Made by a program: the position numbers and the translations under genes
From: an uncultured Alphaproteobacteria bacterium
GTDB taxonomy: Bacteria > Pseudomonadota > Alphaproteobacteria > Reyranellales > Reyranellaceae
Length of the DNA: 26,737 nucleotides
Reading direction: 5' to 3'
NCBI GenBank assembly: GCA_903929895.1
Contig: CAIYWM010000029.1
Location: forward strand, 1-26,737
Shown here: in pieces, positions 1-6,824 of the stretch
Layout: the number at the start of each line of letters is the position of its first letter
Numbering within the stretch: the first letter of the stretch is position 1
Notes under the pieces: generated by a model
The model's database searches: none
Seen by the model: only the letters and a program-made list of their open reading frames with translations
What the model was told of the DNA's origin: nothing

Positions 1-554
1 GCTGGGCGATCCCGGCCGAGCCGCTCACCTTCCTCAAGGCGCCAAACAGCTTCACCGCGCACGGCCAGGCGATCGCGGTGCCGAAGTCCTACGACGGCCG
101 CGTCGCCTATGAAGGCGAGCTGGGCATCGTGATCGGCAGGACCTGCTCAGGCGTGTCGGTCGAGGAGGCCGCGGGCCATATCCTGGGCTACACCTGCGTG
201 AACGACGTGACGGCGATGGAACTGCTGCAGCGCGATCCGTCGTTCGCGCAGTGGACGCGCGCCAAGAACTTCGACGGGTTCGGCGCTTTCGGGCCGGTGG
301 TTGCGACCGGCCTCGATCCGGCGTCGCTCACGGTCCGCACCCTGGTCAACGGCCGGGAGCGCCAGAACTACCGGGTCGACGACATGATCTTCCCGCCGGC
401 CGAGCTGGTCAGCCGCCTCTCGCAGGACATGACCCTCGCGCCAGGCGATGTGATTGCGTGCGGCACGTCGCTGGGCGTGCTGCCGATGAAGGCGGGCACG
501 GAGGTCGAGATCGTCATCGACGGCATCGGCACGCTGCGCAACCGCTACGGCTGA
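1..554 (+). CDS. Fumarylacetoacetate hydrolase family protein (3' part)
   Basis: This is the carboxy-terminal part (about 183 codons) of a FAH-fold enzyme. The reading frame is open to the left edge from base 3, so the true start lies outside the window. Family features visible are LKAPNSFTAHG near the start, the metal-binding YEGELGIVIGR with its two glutamates, the metal-ligand aspartate in VNDVTAMEL, AKNFDGFGAFGP, and a terminal DGIGTLRNRYG. The family includes fumarylpyruvate and acylpyruvate hydrolases and HHDD isomerases of aromatic and sugar-acid breakdown; the exact substrate cannot be told from this part. It stops at TGA 552-554. The last 13 codons plus flanking bases recur at 1623-1663, beyond the next gene. 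Confidence 0.92.
   Translation, partial: WAIPAEPLTFLKAPNSFTAHGQAIAVPKSYDGRVAYEGELGIVIGRTCSGVSVEEAAGHILGYTCVNDVTAMELLQRDPSFAQWTRAKNFDGFGAFGPVVATGLDPASLTVRTLVNGRERQNYRVDDMIFPPAELVSRLSQDMTLAPGDVIACGTSLGVLPMKAGTEVEIVIDGIGTLRNRYG
511..551 (+). repeat. Direct repeat, left copy, at the 3' end of the FAH gene
   Basis: The final 41 bases before the FAH stop codon match 1623-1663 with three differences. All three are third-codon-position changes that are synonymous in the FAH frame (Thr, Arg and Tyr codons). The two copies flank the sulfotransferase-like gene like attachment sites. A short hairpin (AGCGC-CGGG-GCGCT, 554-567) lies over and just after the stop codon in this copy only. Confidence 0.85.
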
Positions 555-667
555 GCGCCGGGGCGCTGCCGAGATTACCGGCATGGGCCGCGAGCTTGAC
601 CGCCCGGAGGGCTCGGGCAATGTCCATGATATGAATTGCCTCAGCTTGAAGGACAGTTATCATTAGT

Positions 668-1528
668 TTGGACGGCAGCCCCAGTGTGGGCCCTGGCAGC
701 TCTTCGTCTCACCGGCGAGCGGCGGGTGGTGCAAGGACTCTCAAATTCCTCTACCTGCCCAAGACGGCGGGCACGAGCGTACGGTTCTTCCTGAAACGAT
801 TCTTTCGGCCGGAGGAAATCTGTCCCGCCGGATTCCGTCGCCAGTTCCAAGCGCTCAGTAGTCATCAGCTCGCCAGCTACCGGATGTTTGCGGGACATCT
901 TGATTGGGAGGATCTTGATCGAGTCGAGGGACCGAGTTTCACCTTCACCGTGCTGCGCGAACCACGGGAGCGTGTGCTGTCCTACTTCTTCTTCATGCGC
1001 GCTGAGGCGGTCAGGATGGCGCGCGAGAAGCCCGTGCAGGTCAACCAGGTCGCGTACGCAGCGCTCACCCTCTCTCCCGACGATTTTTTCTGCACCGGCG
1101 GGTCACCTTCCGTGCGCCTCAACATCGACAATCAGCTCGACAACCACTACGCCCACTACTTCGCGCGGAGATCGGCTCGCCTTCGCTATCGGTCACGCGA
1201 GAATACCCTCCCGGACTCCCAACTCCTGGTGATGGCGCGGCGCAATCTCGACAGGCTCGACGGCGTCTTCCAGACCGGGCGGCTCACGCCTTTGAAGTGG
1301 GCCGTCATCACCCGCTTCGGCGGGCGCAAAATCGGTGTCTGGCAGACCGCGCTCAACGGCCTGTATCCGCTTCAGGAGATGCGGCGGAACCAACTCTCGG
1401 GGACGGTCGTGACGCGGCTGGCCGACCTCACGGCCCTCGGGGCGACCCGGCGCACCTTCGACCGAATCGAGGAAATGACGCGCCTTGACAGTCTGCTATG
1501 GGCCGAGCGGTTCGGCCGCAGTCCCTGA
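668..1528 (+). CDS. Sulfotransferase family protein
   Basis: This is a 286-residue soluble protein with PAPS-binding motifs. The 5'-phosphosulfate loop is YLPKTAGTS (residues 29-37) and the 3'-phosphate-binding segment is TVLREPRERVLS (residues 94-105). These match the Sulfotransfer_2 type that modifies carbohydrates, but the acceptor is unknown. No signal peptide or membrane segment is evident. The start is a TTG at 668 with AAGGA at 649-653, a rather long spacing; the first 24 residues are low-complexity Ser/Gly/Arg, so a later start is possible. The gene lies alone between two copies of the FAH gene's 3' end, and its base use seems less GC-rich than its neighbours. Both suggest recent acquisition. 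Confidence 0.8.
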   Translation: MDGSPSVGPGSSSSHRRAAGGARTLKFLYLPKTAGTSVRFFLKRFFRPEEICPAGFRRQFQALSSHQLASYRMFAGHLDWEDLDRVEGPSFTFTVLREPRERVLSYFFFMRAEAVRMAREKPVQVNQVAYAALTLSPDDFFCTGGSPSVRLNIDNQLDNHYAHYFARRSARLRYRSRENTLPDSQLLVMARRNLDRLDGVFQTGRLTPLKWAVITRFGGRKIGVWQTALNGLYPLQEMRRNQLSGTVVTRLADLTALGATRRTFDRIEEMTRLDSLLWAERFGRSP

Positions 1529-1622
1529 TTGACCAGCTTCACGACAAGCACGATCAGGTTGCGGGCCAGCCTTGAGCGATTTGCAGCAAGTCGTGCAAGA
1601 TTAGGAAGAAAAGCGGAGTCGC

Positions 1623-1663
1623 TCGTCATCGACGGCATCGGCACCCTGCGCAACCGGTATGGC
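1623..1663 (+). pseudogene. Displaced 3' fragment of an FAH-family gene
   Basis: This 41-base remnant still encodes VIDGIGTLRNRYG, the last 13 residues of the FAH protein, but the stop TGA has become TGC. It has no upstream FAH sequence. It differs from the live copy only at three synonymous positions, so it looks like the tail of a functional homologous allele rather than random decay. The expected explanation is integration of a segment at the 3' end of the FAH gene, with one end carrying its own version of the tail. The interval 1529-1690 otherwise holds nothing recognisable. Confidence 0.75.
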
Positions 1664-1690
1664 TGCGAGCCGGGCCGCGCCCTGTGGGGC

Positions 1691-1927
1691 TCAGACTTTC
1701 GTGAGGCGTCGGCCGGCGTTGGTCAGGCAGGCGCCCCGGATCTCCTTCAGTTCCAGCCAGCCGCTCGACGCCGCATGGCTGAACGCAGCCTCGGTGGCCG
1801 CGTCTTCCTTCAGGTCGAGGCGGCGCATGACCGTGTCCATCGGCACCCAGTGCATGGGGCGGCCACGGGTATAAATATGCATGTCCCGGACGATCTTGCG
1901 GGCAAGCGACTCGGAGGAATTGAGCAT
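1691..1927 (-). CDS. Small winged-helix-like hypothetical protein
   Basis: This is a 78-residue protein. After MLNSSESLARKIV come a strand/loop (DMHIYTRGRPMHWV, residues 15-28), a helix rich in Met/Arg/Leu, an Ala-rich helix and SSGWLELKEIRGACLTNAG. This arrangement fits small winged-helix proteins of rhizobia and relatives. The ATG at 1927 is preferred; the frame stays open to 2092, but the extra residues are Arg/Gly-rich and look like read-through of GC-rich non-coding DNA. The ribosome site is weak. The gene converges on the FAH remnant. Function is unknown, and DNA binding is only a fold-based guess. Confidence 0.6.
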   Translation of the reverse strand: MLNSSESLARKIVRDMHIYTRGRPMHWVPMDTVMRRLDLKEDAATEAAFSHAASSGWLELKEIRGACLTNAGRRLTKV

Positions 1928-2090
1928 TGCCCACTGTGACAGGTCGCGCCGCCTGCCGCATCCGCCAAGTGGGGAGCTCCCCTTTGCGGTGCGGGGACGA
2001 CCTGGGTAACGCCGAAGTCCCTGTCGTACAAGGGATGGTACAATTCCAGTCGTTATGCTTCGTCCCGTGAAATCAACCGCGTAGAGCCAC

Positions 2091-2942
2091 ATGCTTTTCT
2101 GTACCTACAACATCCACTACGGCGTCGGATCCGACGGCCGCTATGACGTCGCCCGCATCGCCGACACGGTGGCCGAGGCCGATATCGTCTGTATCCAGGA
2201 AGCCGTCTGCGGCTGGCCGCAGAACGGGTTTGCCGACCAAACCGCCGAGATCGCCTCCCGGCTGAATCGCTATCACTGGTACCACGGCGCGATGGAGTCC
2301 GACGCCAGCGAGGTCGGCGCCGACGGACGCATCGTCAACCGCCGCCGCAGTTTCGGCAACGCGGTGATCTCGCGCTGGCCGATCACCTGGGCGCGCGGGC
2401 ACCTGCTGCCCAAGACAGCGCTCGTCGACCGCTTCGACCTGCAACGCGGCTTCGTCGAGGCGTCGATCGCGACACCGGCCGGACCGCTGCGCGTCTATAG
2501 CGTGCATCTCAGCCATGTCGGCCCGCAGCAGCGCCTGCCGCAGGTTCGCGCCCTGATGGACGCGGTTCTCAACGCCGAGCGGATCGGCGCGACCTGGGAC
2601 AGCGCCGCCGGTTCGACCTTCATGTTCCAGGAGCGCCGGCCCGACGTGTCGCGCGCCGCCATTCTTGCCGGCGACTTCAACTTCACGCCGGACCATCCCG
2701 AGTATCCGCTGGTCTGCGGCGAGACGAGCTATTACGGCCGCCTCGGCACCACGATGCACCTGGCCGATGCCTGGATCGCCGCCGGCAACAGCGAGGCGGA
2801 AGTGGAGTCGTTCCCCCGCGAGGGCCGCATCGACCATGTCTTCGTGACGCACGACCTGACCCCCAAGGTCAGGCGGGCCTGGATCGGCTACGGTATCGTC
2901 GCGTCCGACCACTGGCCGGTCTTCGTCGAGTTCGATCTCTAG
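2091..2942 (+). CDS. Endonuclease/exonuclease/phosphatase family protein
   Basis: This is a 283-residue metal-dependent phosphohydrolase fold (DNase I / exonuclease III / sphingomyelinase superfamily). Visible catalytic elements are TYNIHYG (Asn7), CIQEA (metal-binding Glu37), the RVYSVHLSH strand with His139, AGDFNF (Asp195, Asn197) and the terminal SDHWPV (Asp273, His274). There is no signal peptide, so it is probably cytoplasmic. The substrate may be a nucleic acid, a phospholipid head group or an inositol phosphate; the sequence does not decide. ATG at 2091 puts the first strand directly at the amino terminus, which is normal for the family. It converges with the HAD gene, with 15 bases between stops. 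Confidence 0.9.
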   Translation: MLFCTYNIHYGVGSDGRYDVARIADTVAEADIVCIQEAVCGWPQNGFADQTAEIASRLNRYHWYHGAMESDASEVGADGRIVNRRRSFGNAVISRWPITWARGHLLPKTALVDRFDLQRGFVEASIATPAGPLRVYSVHLSHVGPQQRLPQVRALMDAVLNAERIGATWDSAAGSTFMFQERRPDVSRAAILAGDFNFTPDHPEYPLVCGETSYYGRLGTTMHLADAWIAAGNSEAEVESFPREGRIDHVFVTHDLTPKVRRAWIGYGIVASDHWPVFVEFDL

Positions 2943-2957
2943 CCGGGCGAGCAGACG

Positions 2958-3971
2958 TCAGCGCAGTTCGAACGGATAGATCACTTTCCAGTCGTTCTTC
3001 ATGTCGACGATGGTCCAGTGGCGGCGCAGCGCCTCGTCCCACGCCTTGTCGAGCTGACCGACCACGGAGGGGCGATCATAGGCGTATTCGCGGACGCCGT
3101 CGGTGTGGTGCACGAGGCCCATGAAACGCGCGCCGGTGCCCGCCGCGGTCCATTCGAGCATCTGCTGGTCGCCGTCGGAATTGCCGAAGGCGAAAACCGG
3201 CCGCCGGCCGATGAACTGGTTGATTCCTTCCGGCTTGCCCGGGCCGTCGTCGATGAACAAGACCTTGGCCTCCTTCACCAGCTCCGGGCTCCCGTCCGGG
3301 CGCAGCCGGTAGCGGGTTACGCCCGAAGAGCCCACGACCTGCTCAGGCGGGATGCCGTAGACGCGCTCCGTCCACGGTCGCATGAACTCGATGCCGCCGC
3401 CGGAGACGATGAAGGTCTTGAACTGATGCGCGCGCAGCAGGGCCAGCAGCTCGAGCATCGGCTGGTAGACGAGATCGGTATAGGGTCGCTTGAAGCGCGG
3501 ATGACGCGCGGTCGCCATCCAGTCGGCCACCGCCTTCGCGAAGGCCTCCGTCGTCAGGCCGGTGTGCGTCGCTGCGATGATCTCGAGGAAGCCCTTCTCG
3601 CCCAGCGCCGCCAGGGCGGCCCGGTCGTCGGCCAGCACAGACCTGAACGGCTCCTGGGTCCGCCATTCCGGATGCTGCGGCGCCATCGCCTTCACGCGAT
3701 CGACGGCGAAGGCGATCTGGACGTAGATGGGCTGCTCCGTCCACAGCGTGCCGTCGTTGTCGAAGCAGGCGATGCGCTCGGGCACCGGCACCCAGTCCGG
3801 CCCGCCCTGGGTCGTCGTGCGGGCGATGAAGTCGAGGATCGACCGCTTCACGGGCCCATCGTTCCAGGAGGGTAGCCCGTCGGCCTGGGCAAATCCCGGC
3901 CGGACCATGCCCCCGGCCGCCACCGTCCCGGCGGCGGCCGCCATGCCCTTCATCAACGACCGACGCTTCAT
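2958..3971 (-). CDS. HAD-family phosphatase with Tat-like signal peptide
   Basis: This 337-residue haloacid-dehalogenase-type hydrolase is predicted to be exported. The amino terminus (MKRRSLMKG, an Ala/Gly-rich stretch, then PGFAQA) reads as a twin-arginine or similar signal with cleavage near residue 30. HAD motifs in order are FDNDGTLW (Asp71 nucleophile, Asp73), IVSGGG (Ser190), a lysine in DDGPGKPEG (about 246) and FGNSDGDQQM (Asp266, Asp268). It is a phosphoserine-phosphatase-like (HAD_2/PF12710-type) enzyme, probably a periplasmic phosphomonoesterase of unknown substrate. A CGGAG ribosome site lies 7 bases before the ATG. It follows the DUF2252 gene by 27 bases, so the two are probably co-transcribed. 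Confidence 0.88.
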   Translation of the reverse strand: MKRRSLMKGMAAAAGTVAAGGMVRPGFAQADGLPSWNDGPVKRSILDFIARTTTQGGPDWVPVPERIACFDNDGTLWTEQPIYVQIAFAVDRVKAMAPQHPEWRTQEPFRSVLADDRAALAALGEKGFLEIIAATHTGLTTEAFAKAVADWMATARHPRFKRPYTDLVYQPMLELLALLRAHQFKTFIVSGGGIEFMRPWTERVYGIPPEQVVGSSGVTRYRLRPDGSPELVKEAKVLFIDDGPGKPEGINQFIGRRPVFAFGNSDGDQQMLEWTAAGTGARFMGLVHHTDGVREYAYDRPSVVGQLDKAWDEALRRHWTIVDMKNDWKVIYPFELR

Positions 3972-3998
3972 CGCAGGCTCCGGAATGTCGCGGCGATT

Positions 3999-5465
3999 CT
4001 ACTTCGCCAGTCGTTCCGACGCGACACGGATCCGTCCGCTGCGGCGCGCCTTGTCGAGCGCCTCGTGATCGCGTTCGGTTTGCCGGGCATAGGCGAGGGA
4101 GAACTTGGCGATGGCCTCGTCGAGGGCCGCGCTGTTGCCGCAATAGCCGGCGATGGCGGCGGCATCGCCCGACTTCGCATGAGCCAGCGCCAGGGCCCAG
4201 CCGCAGAGCGTGCAGTATTCCTGGAAGCCGGCGATACCCCTGGTATTCCCTTCCACCATTTCGATGCCGCCCTTCATGTCGGCGAGTTGGCGGACATAGA
4301 AGTCCCGGTCGTTCAGCTGCCCCCAGCCCAGGAAGATGTCGGGCGATCCCTGGATCATGCGCTGGCCGACCACGACGCGGCGGCCCTGATTCTCGAACGG
4401 CATCCGGTAGTCGGAATAGGCCGCCAGGACGGACGGCTGGGCCTGCTTCACCTGCAGGAACAGCGGATCGTCGCTGTCGTTGCCCATGAGCAACACGACC
4501 CAGCAGCCGGTGCCGACACTGCCGACGCCGACGACCTTGCGGGCAACGTCGACGATGCGATAGCGCGACAGGAGGTGGCGGCGATCGTAGGTCAACGACT
4601 CCAGATACGAACTGAGCATCGCGTCCAACGCCTGGTCGATGGGGGTCCCGTCTTCGGTATGGCTCTCGCGAACGACGAGGGGAACGGATTCGACGATGCG
4701 ATGCTTCCCCTCCACGAGCTCGGCCAGCTTGCCGAGAACGCGCTGGTGCCCCTTGGCGCGGGCCTTCTCGATCAGTTTTCGGGCGTTCTTGCGTGCCGTT
4801 GCCGACAGGCTGGAGAGCACCGCGTGTTCGTCGATCCTGTCGTACCAGGTGGCGAGATGGCCCATTTCGGCATAGCGGGCGATGTGCTCGCGATAGGACC
4901 TCACGATTTGCTCCGCAGCCTCCGCAGACTGTTGCTTGTTGCCACCCATGAAGCGCACGGCAACGGCGGCGCTGGCCGTCAGGCGCTTGAGGTCCCACTC
5001 CCAGGCGCCGGGGAAGACCTCGTCGAAGTCGTTGATGGCGAACACCAGGTCGCGCTCTGCCGAGCCGAAGACGCCGAAGTTGGAGACATGCATGTCGCCG
5101 CAGGCGTTGACCTTCAGTCCGGTCACCGGCGTCGTGGCGAGATCGGCGGCCATCACCGCGGCCGAGCCGCGCAGGAAGGCAAAGGGCGAGGCCAGCATCC
5201 GCGCGAAGCGCACCGGCACGAGCTTCTGGGCACGGGTGAGGTTCTGCGCCTCGAGGATCGCAACGGGATCAGGCCGATCGGTACCCTCGCGAAAGATGGC
5301 GTGGCTTTCGCGCGGCACCACCTTGCGCAGGCTCTTGCCGGCCGCCTTGCGTTCGCTCACCGACCGTCTCGGCATGGTGAACCGGCCGAGGGTCTCGCCG
5401 GGCGAGGCCGAGATCTTATCGTCAAAAGGCGGGTCGATGTCCGGTCGTGCGGCTGCCGTGCTCAT
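3999..5465 (-). CDS. DUF2252 family protein, kinase-like
   Basis: This 488-residue protein belongs to the DUF2252 family. It is recognised by the RESHAIFREG region, CGDMHVSNFG (Asp124, His126, Asn129), INDFDE (Asp146, Asp148), WEWDLKRL, VVGVGSVGTG (313-320), LFLQVKQA (Lys340) and LALAHAKSGD. The first pair resembles the catalytic loop and DFG-type metal site of aminoglycoside-phosphotransferase-like kinases. The later Gly-rich loop and Lys resemble a kinase N-lobe, so motif order appears permuted. Biochemical function is unknown. The ATG at 5465 is chosen because TGGAG lies about 8 bases upstream and homologous sequence begins after it. It is the first gene of a pair with the secreted HAD phosphatase. 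Confidence 0.88.
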   Translation of the reverse strand: MSTAAARPDIDPPFDDKISASPGETLGRFTMPRRSVSERKAAGKSLRKVVPRESHAIFREGTDRPDPVAILEAQNLTRAQKLVPVRFARMLASPFAFLRGSAAVMAADLATTPVTGLKVNACGDMHVSNFGVFGSAERDLVFAINDFDEVFPGAWEWDLKRLTASAAVAVRFMGGNKQQSAEAAEQIVRSYREHIARYAEMGHLATWYDRIDEHAVLSSLSATARKNARKLIEKARAKGHQRVLGKLAELVEGKHRIVESVPLVVRESHTEDGTPIDQALDAMLSSYLESLTYDRRHLLSRYRIVDVARKVVGVGSVGTGCWVVLLMGNDSDDPLFLQVKQAQPSVLAAYSDYRMPFENQGRRVVVGQRMIQGSPDIFLGWGQLNDRDFYVRQLADMKGGIEMVEGNTRGIAGFQEYCTLCGWALALAHAKSGDAAAIAGYCGNSAALDEAIAKFSLAYARQTERDHEALDKARRSGRIRVASERLAK

Positions 5466-5505
5466 GTCGAAACTCCAGGCGGCCCGTCGCCGCGTCGGCC
5501 AGATT

Positions 5506-5535
5506 AACCTATCGATGGATGCGCGAAGTAGGCAA
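5506..5535 (-). promoter_or_regulatory. Candidate promoter for the DUF2252 gene
   Basis: On the minus strand TTGCCT (5530-5535) and TAGGTT (5506-5511) are separated by 18 bases, about 40 bases upstream of the ATG. The match to a sigma-70-type promoter is only approximate and was found by eye. Confidence 0.25.
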
Positions 5536-5562
5536 GGTCGATACGGATTGCGCATCGAGCGC

Positions 5563-5591
5563 TTCGCGACCACGCCGAACCGGCGTAGAAT
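5563..5591 (+). promoter_or_regulatory. Candidate promoter for the cysteine synthase gene
   Basis: TTCGCG (5563-5568) and TAGAAT (5586-5591) are 17 bases apart and end 26 bases before the ATG at 5618. The -10 box is good and the -35 box is weak. It lies in the 152-base divergent interval shared with the DUF2252 gene. Confidence 0.3.
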
Positions 5592-5617
5592 TGGCCTTCA
5601 GGCAAACGGAGACGAAA

Positions 5618-6694
5618 ATGGGCGCCAAGATCCGGACCACTGCGGGACGCGGCCGGCTTTACGACAGCGTGCTCGATACGATCGGCGATACGCCCTGCAT
5701 CCACATCAACGCCCTGGCGCCCAAGGGTGTGACGATCTACGTCAAGGCCGAGGCCTTCAATCCCGGCGGCTCGGTGAAGGATCGGCTCGCCGTCAACATC
5801 ATCGAGGCGGCCGAGCGCAACGGGACGTTGAAGCCCGGTCAGACCGTGGTCGAGGCGACCAGCGGCAATACCGGCATCGGTCTCGCCATGGTCTGCGCCC
5901 AGAAGGGCTATCCGCTGGTGGTCACCATGGCCGAAAGTTTCTCGATCGAGCGGCGCAAGCTGATGCGCATGCTGGGCGCCAAGGTTGTGCTGACGCCGCG
6001 CGCACAGAAGGGGCTCGGCATGTACCAGAAGGCGGTCGAGCTCGCGAAGGCCAACGGCTGGTTCCTGGCTCACCAGTTCGAGACGGATGCCAACGCCGAG
6101 ATCCACGAAGCCACCACGGCGCGCGAGATCCTGGCCGACTTCGCCGGCAGCCGGCTCGACTATTTCGTGAGCGGCTACGGGACCGGCGGCACCGTGACCG
6201 GTGTGGCGCGGGTGCTGCGCCGGGAGCGGCCAGAGACGAAGATCATCCTGACCGAGCCCGCCAACGCTCAGCTCCTCGGCAGCGGCAAGGCGCAGGAGCG
6301 GGCGGCCGACGGGTCACCCGCGGTCAGCCATCCCGCGTTCGAACCGCATCCGATCCAGGGGTGGACGCCGGACTTCATCCCGCTGGTGCTGCAGGAATCC
6401 ATCGACAAGAAATACTTCGACGAGCTCCTGCCGGTCGTTGGGGCCGATGGCATCAAATGCGCCAAGGCGCTGGCACAGAAGGAAGGCATCTTCACCGGCA
6501 TCTCCGGCGGCTCGACCTTCGCCATCGCGCTCCAGGTGGCCGCGAAGGCCGCGCCCGGTTCGGTCATCCTCTGCATGCTGCCCGATACCGGCGAACGCTA
6601 TCTCACCACGCCGCTGTTCGAGGGCATCATCGACGACATGGACGAAAAGGAGATCGCCATCTCCAAGTCCACGCCCGGCTATCAGATGGGGTAG
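5618..6694 (+). CDS. cysK: Cysteine synthase (O-acetylserine sulfhydrylase), CysK-like
   Basis: This is a 358-residue fold-type II PLP enzyme that would make L-cysteine from O-acetylserine and sulfide in the cytosol. Lys54 in NPGGSVKDR is the Schiff-base lysine. TSGNTG (81-86) is the substrate-binding loop and SGYGTGGT (186-192) binds the PLP phosphate. PIQGWTPDFIP and TGISGGST follow. It is about 35-45 residues longer than enteric CysK, and has GISGGS where enteric CysK has GISSGA, like the longer alphaproteobacterial form. GGAG lies about 7 bases before ATG 5618; the upstream open frame has no homology. It ends 130 bases before the convergent ROK gene, across an inverted repeat. A related beta-substituting synthase cannot be excluded. 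Confidence 0.88.
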   Translation: MGAKIRTTAGRGRLYDSVLDTIGDTPCIHINALAPKGVTIYVKAEAFNPGGSVKDRLAVNIIEAAERNGTLKPGQTVVEATSGNTGIGLAMVCAQKGYPLVVTMAESFSIERRKLMRMLGAKVVLTPRAQKGLGMYQKAVELAKANGWFLAHQFETDANAEIHEATTAREILADFAGSRLDYFVSGYGTGGTVTGVARVLRRERPETKIILTEPANAQLLGSGKAQERAADGSPAVSHPAFEPHPIQGWTPDFIPLVLQESIDKKYFDELLPVVGADGIKCAKALAQKEGIFTGISGGSTFAIALQVAAKAAPGSVILCMLPDTGERYLTTPLFEGIIDDMDEKEIAISKSTPGYQMG

Positions 6695-6701
6695 GGGCGA
6701 C

Positions 6702-6801
6702 AAAGGTCCCTCGCATAAGCTCGGGATGACAACATTCCTTGCATCGGCGCACGGCGTCGATCCCGGTACGATTGTCACCCTGAGCGAAGCGAAGGACCTT
6801 T
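6702..6801. repeat. REP-like imperfect inverted repeat pair
   Basis: Arm one (6702-6732, starting AAAGGTCCC and ending GATGACAA) is the imperfect reverse complement of arm two (6772-6801, TTGTCACCCTGAGC through GGACCTTT), with a 39-base spacer. The arms belong to the same sequence family as 25608-25693. The pair lies between two convergent stop codons and could end transcription or mark a mobile REP/MITE-like element. Confidence 0.7.
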
Positions 6802-6824
6802 AGGCTCTTTCGGTTGGGCCCGAG

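Noticed and set aside
1529..1939. A possible 136-codon gene containing VIDGIGTLRNRYG
   Set aside because: The only homologous part is the 13-residue FAH tail. The rest has no family resemblance and overlaps the better-supported minus-strand gene, so it is treated as a gene remnant.
4065..5507. A 480-codon open frame on the plus strand opposite the DUF2252 gene
   Set aside because: It is antisense to a gene with clear conserved motifs, and its composition is typical of a shadow frame.
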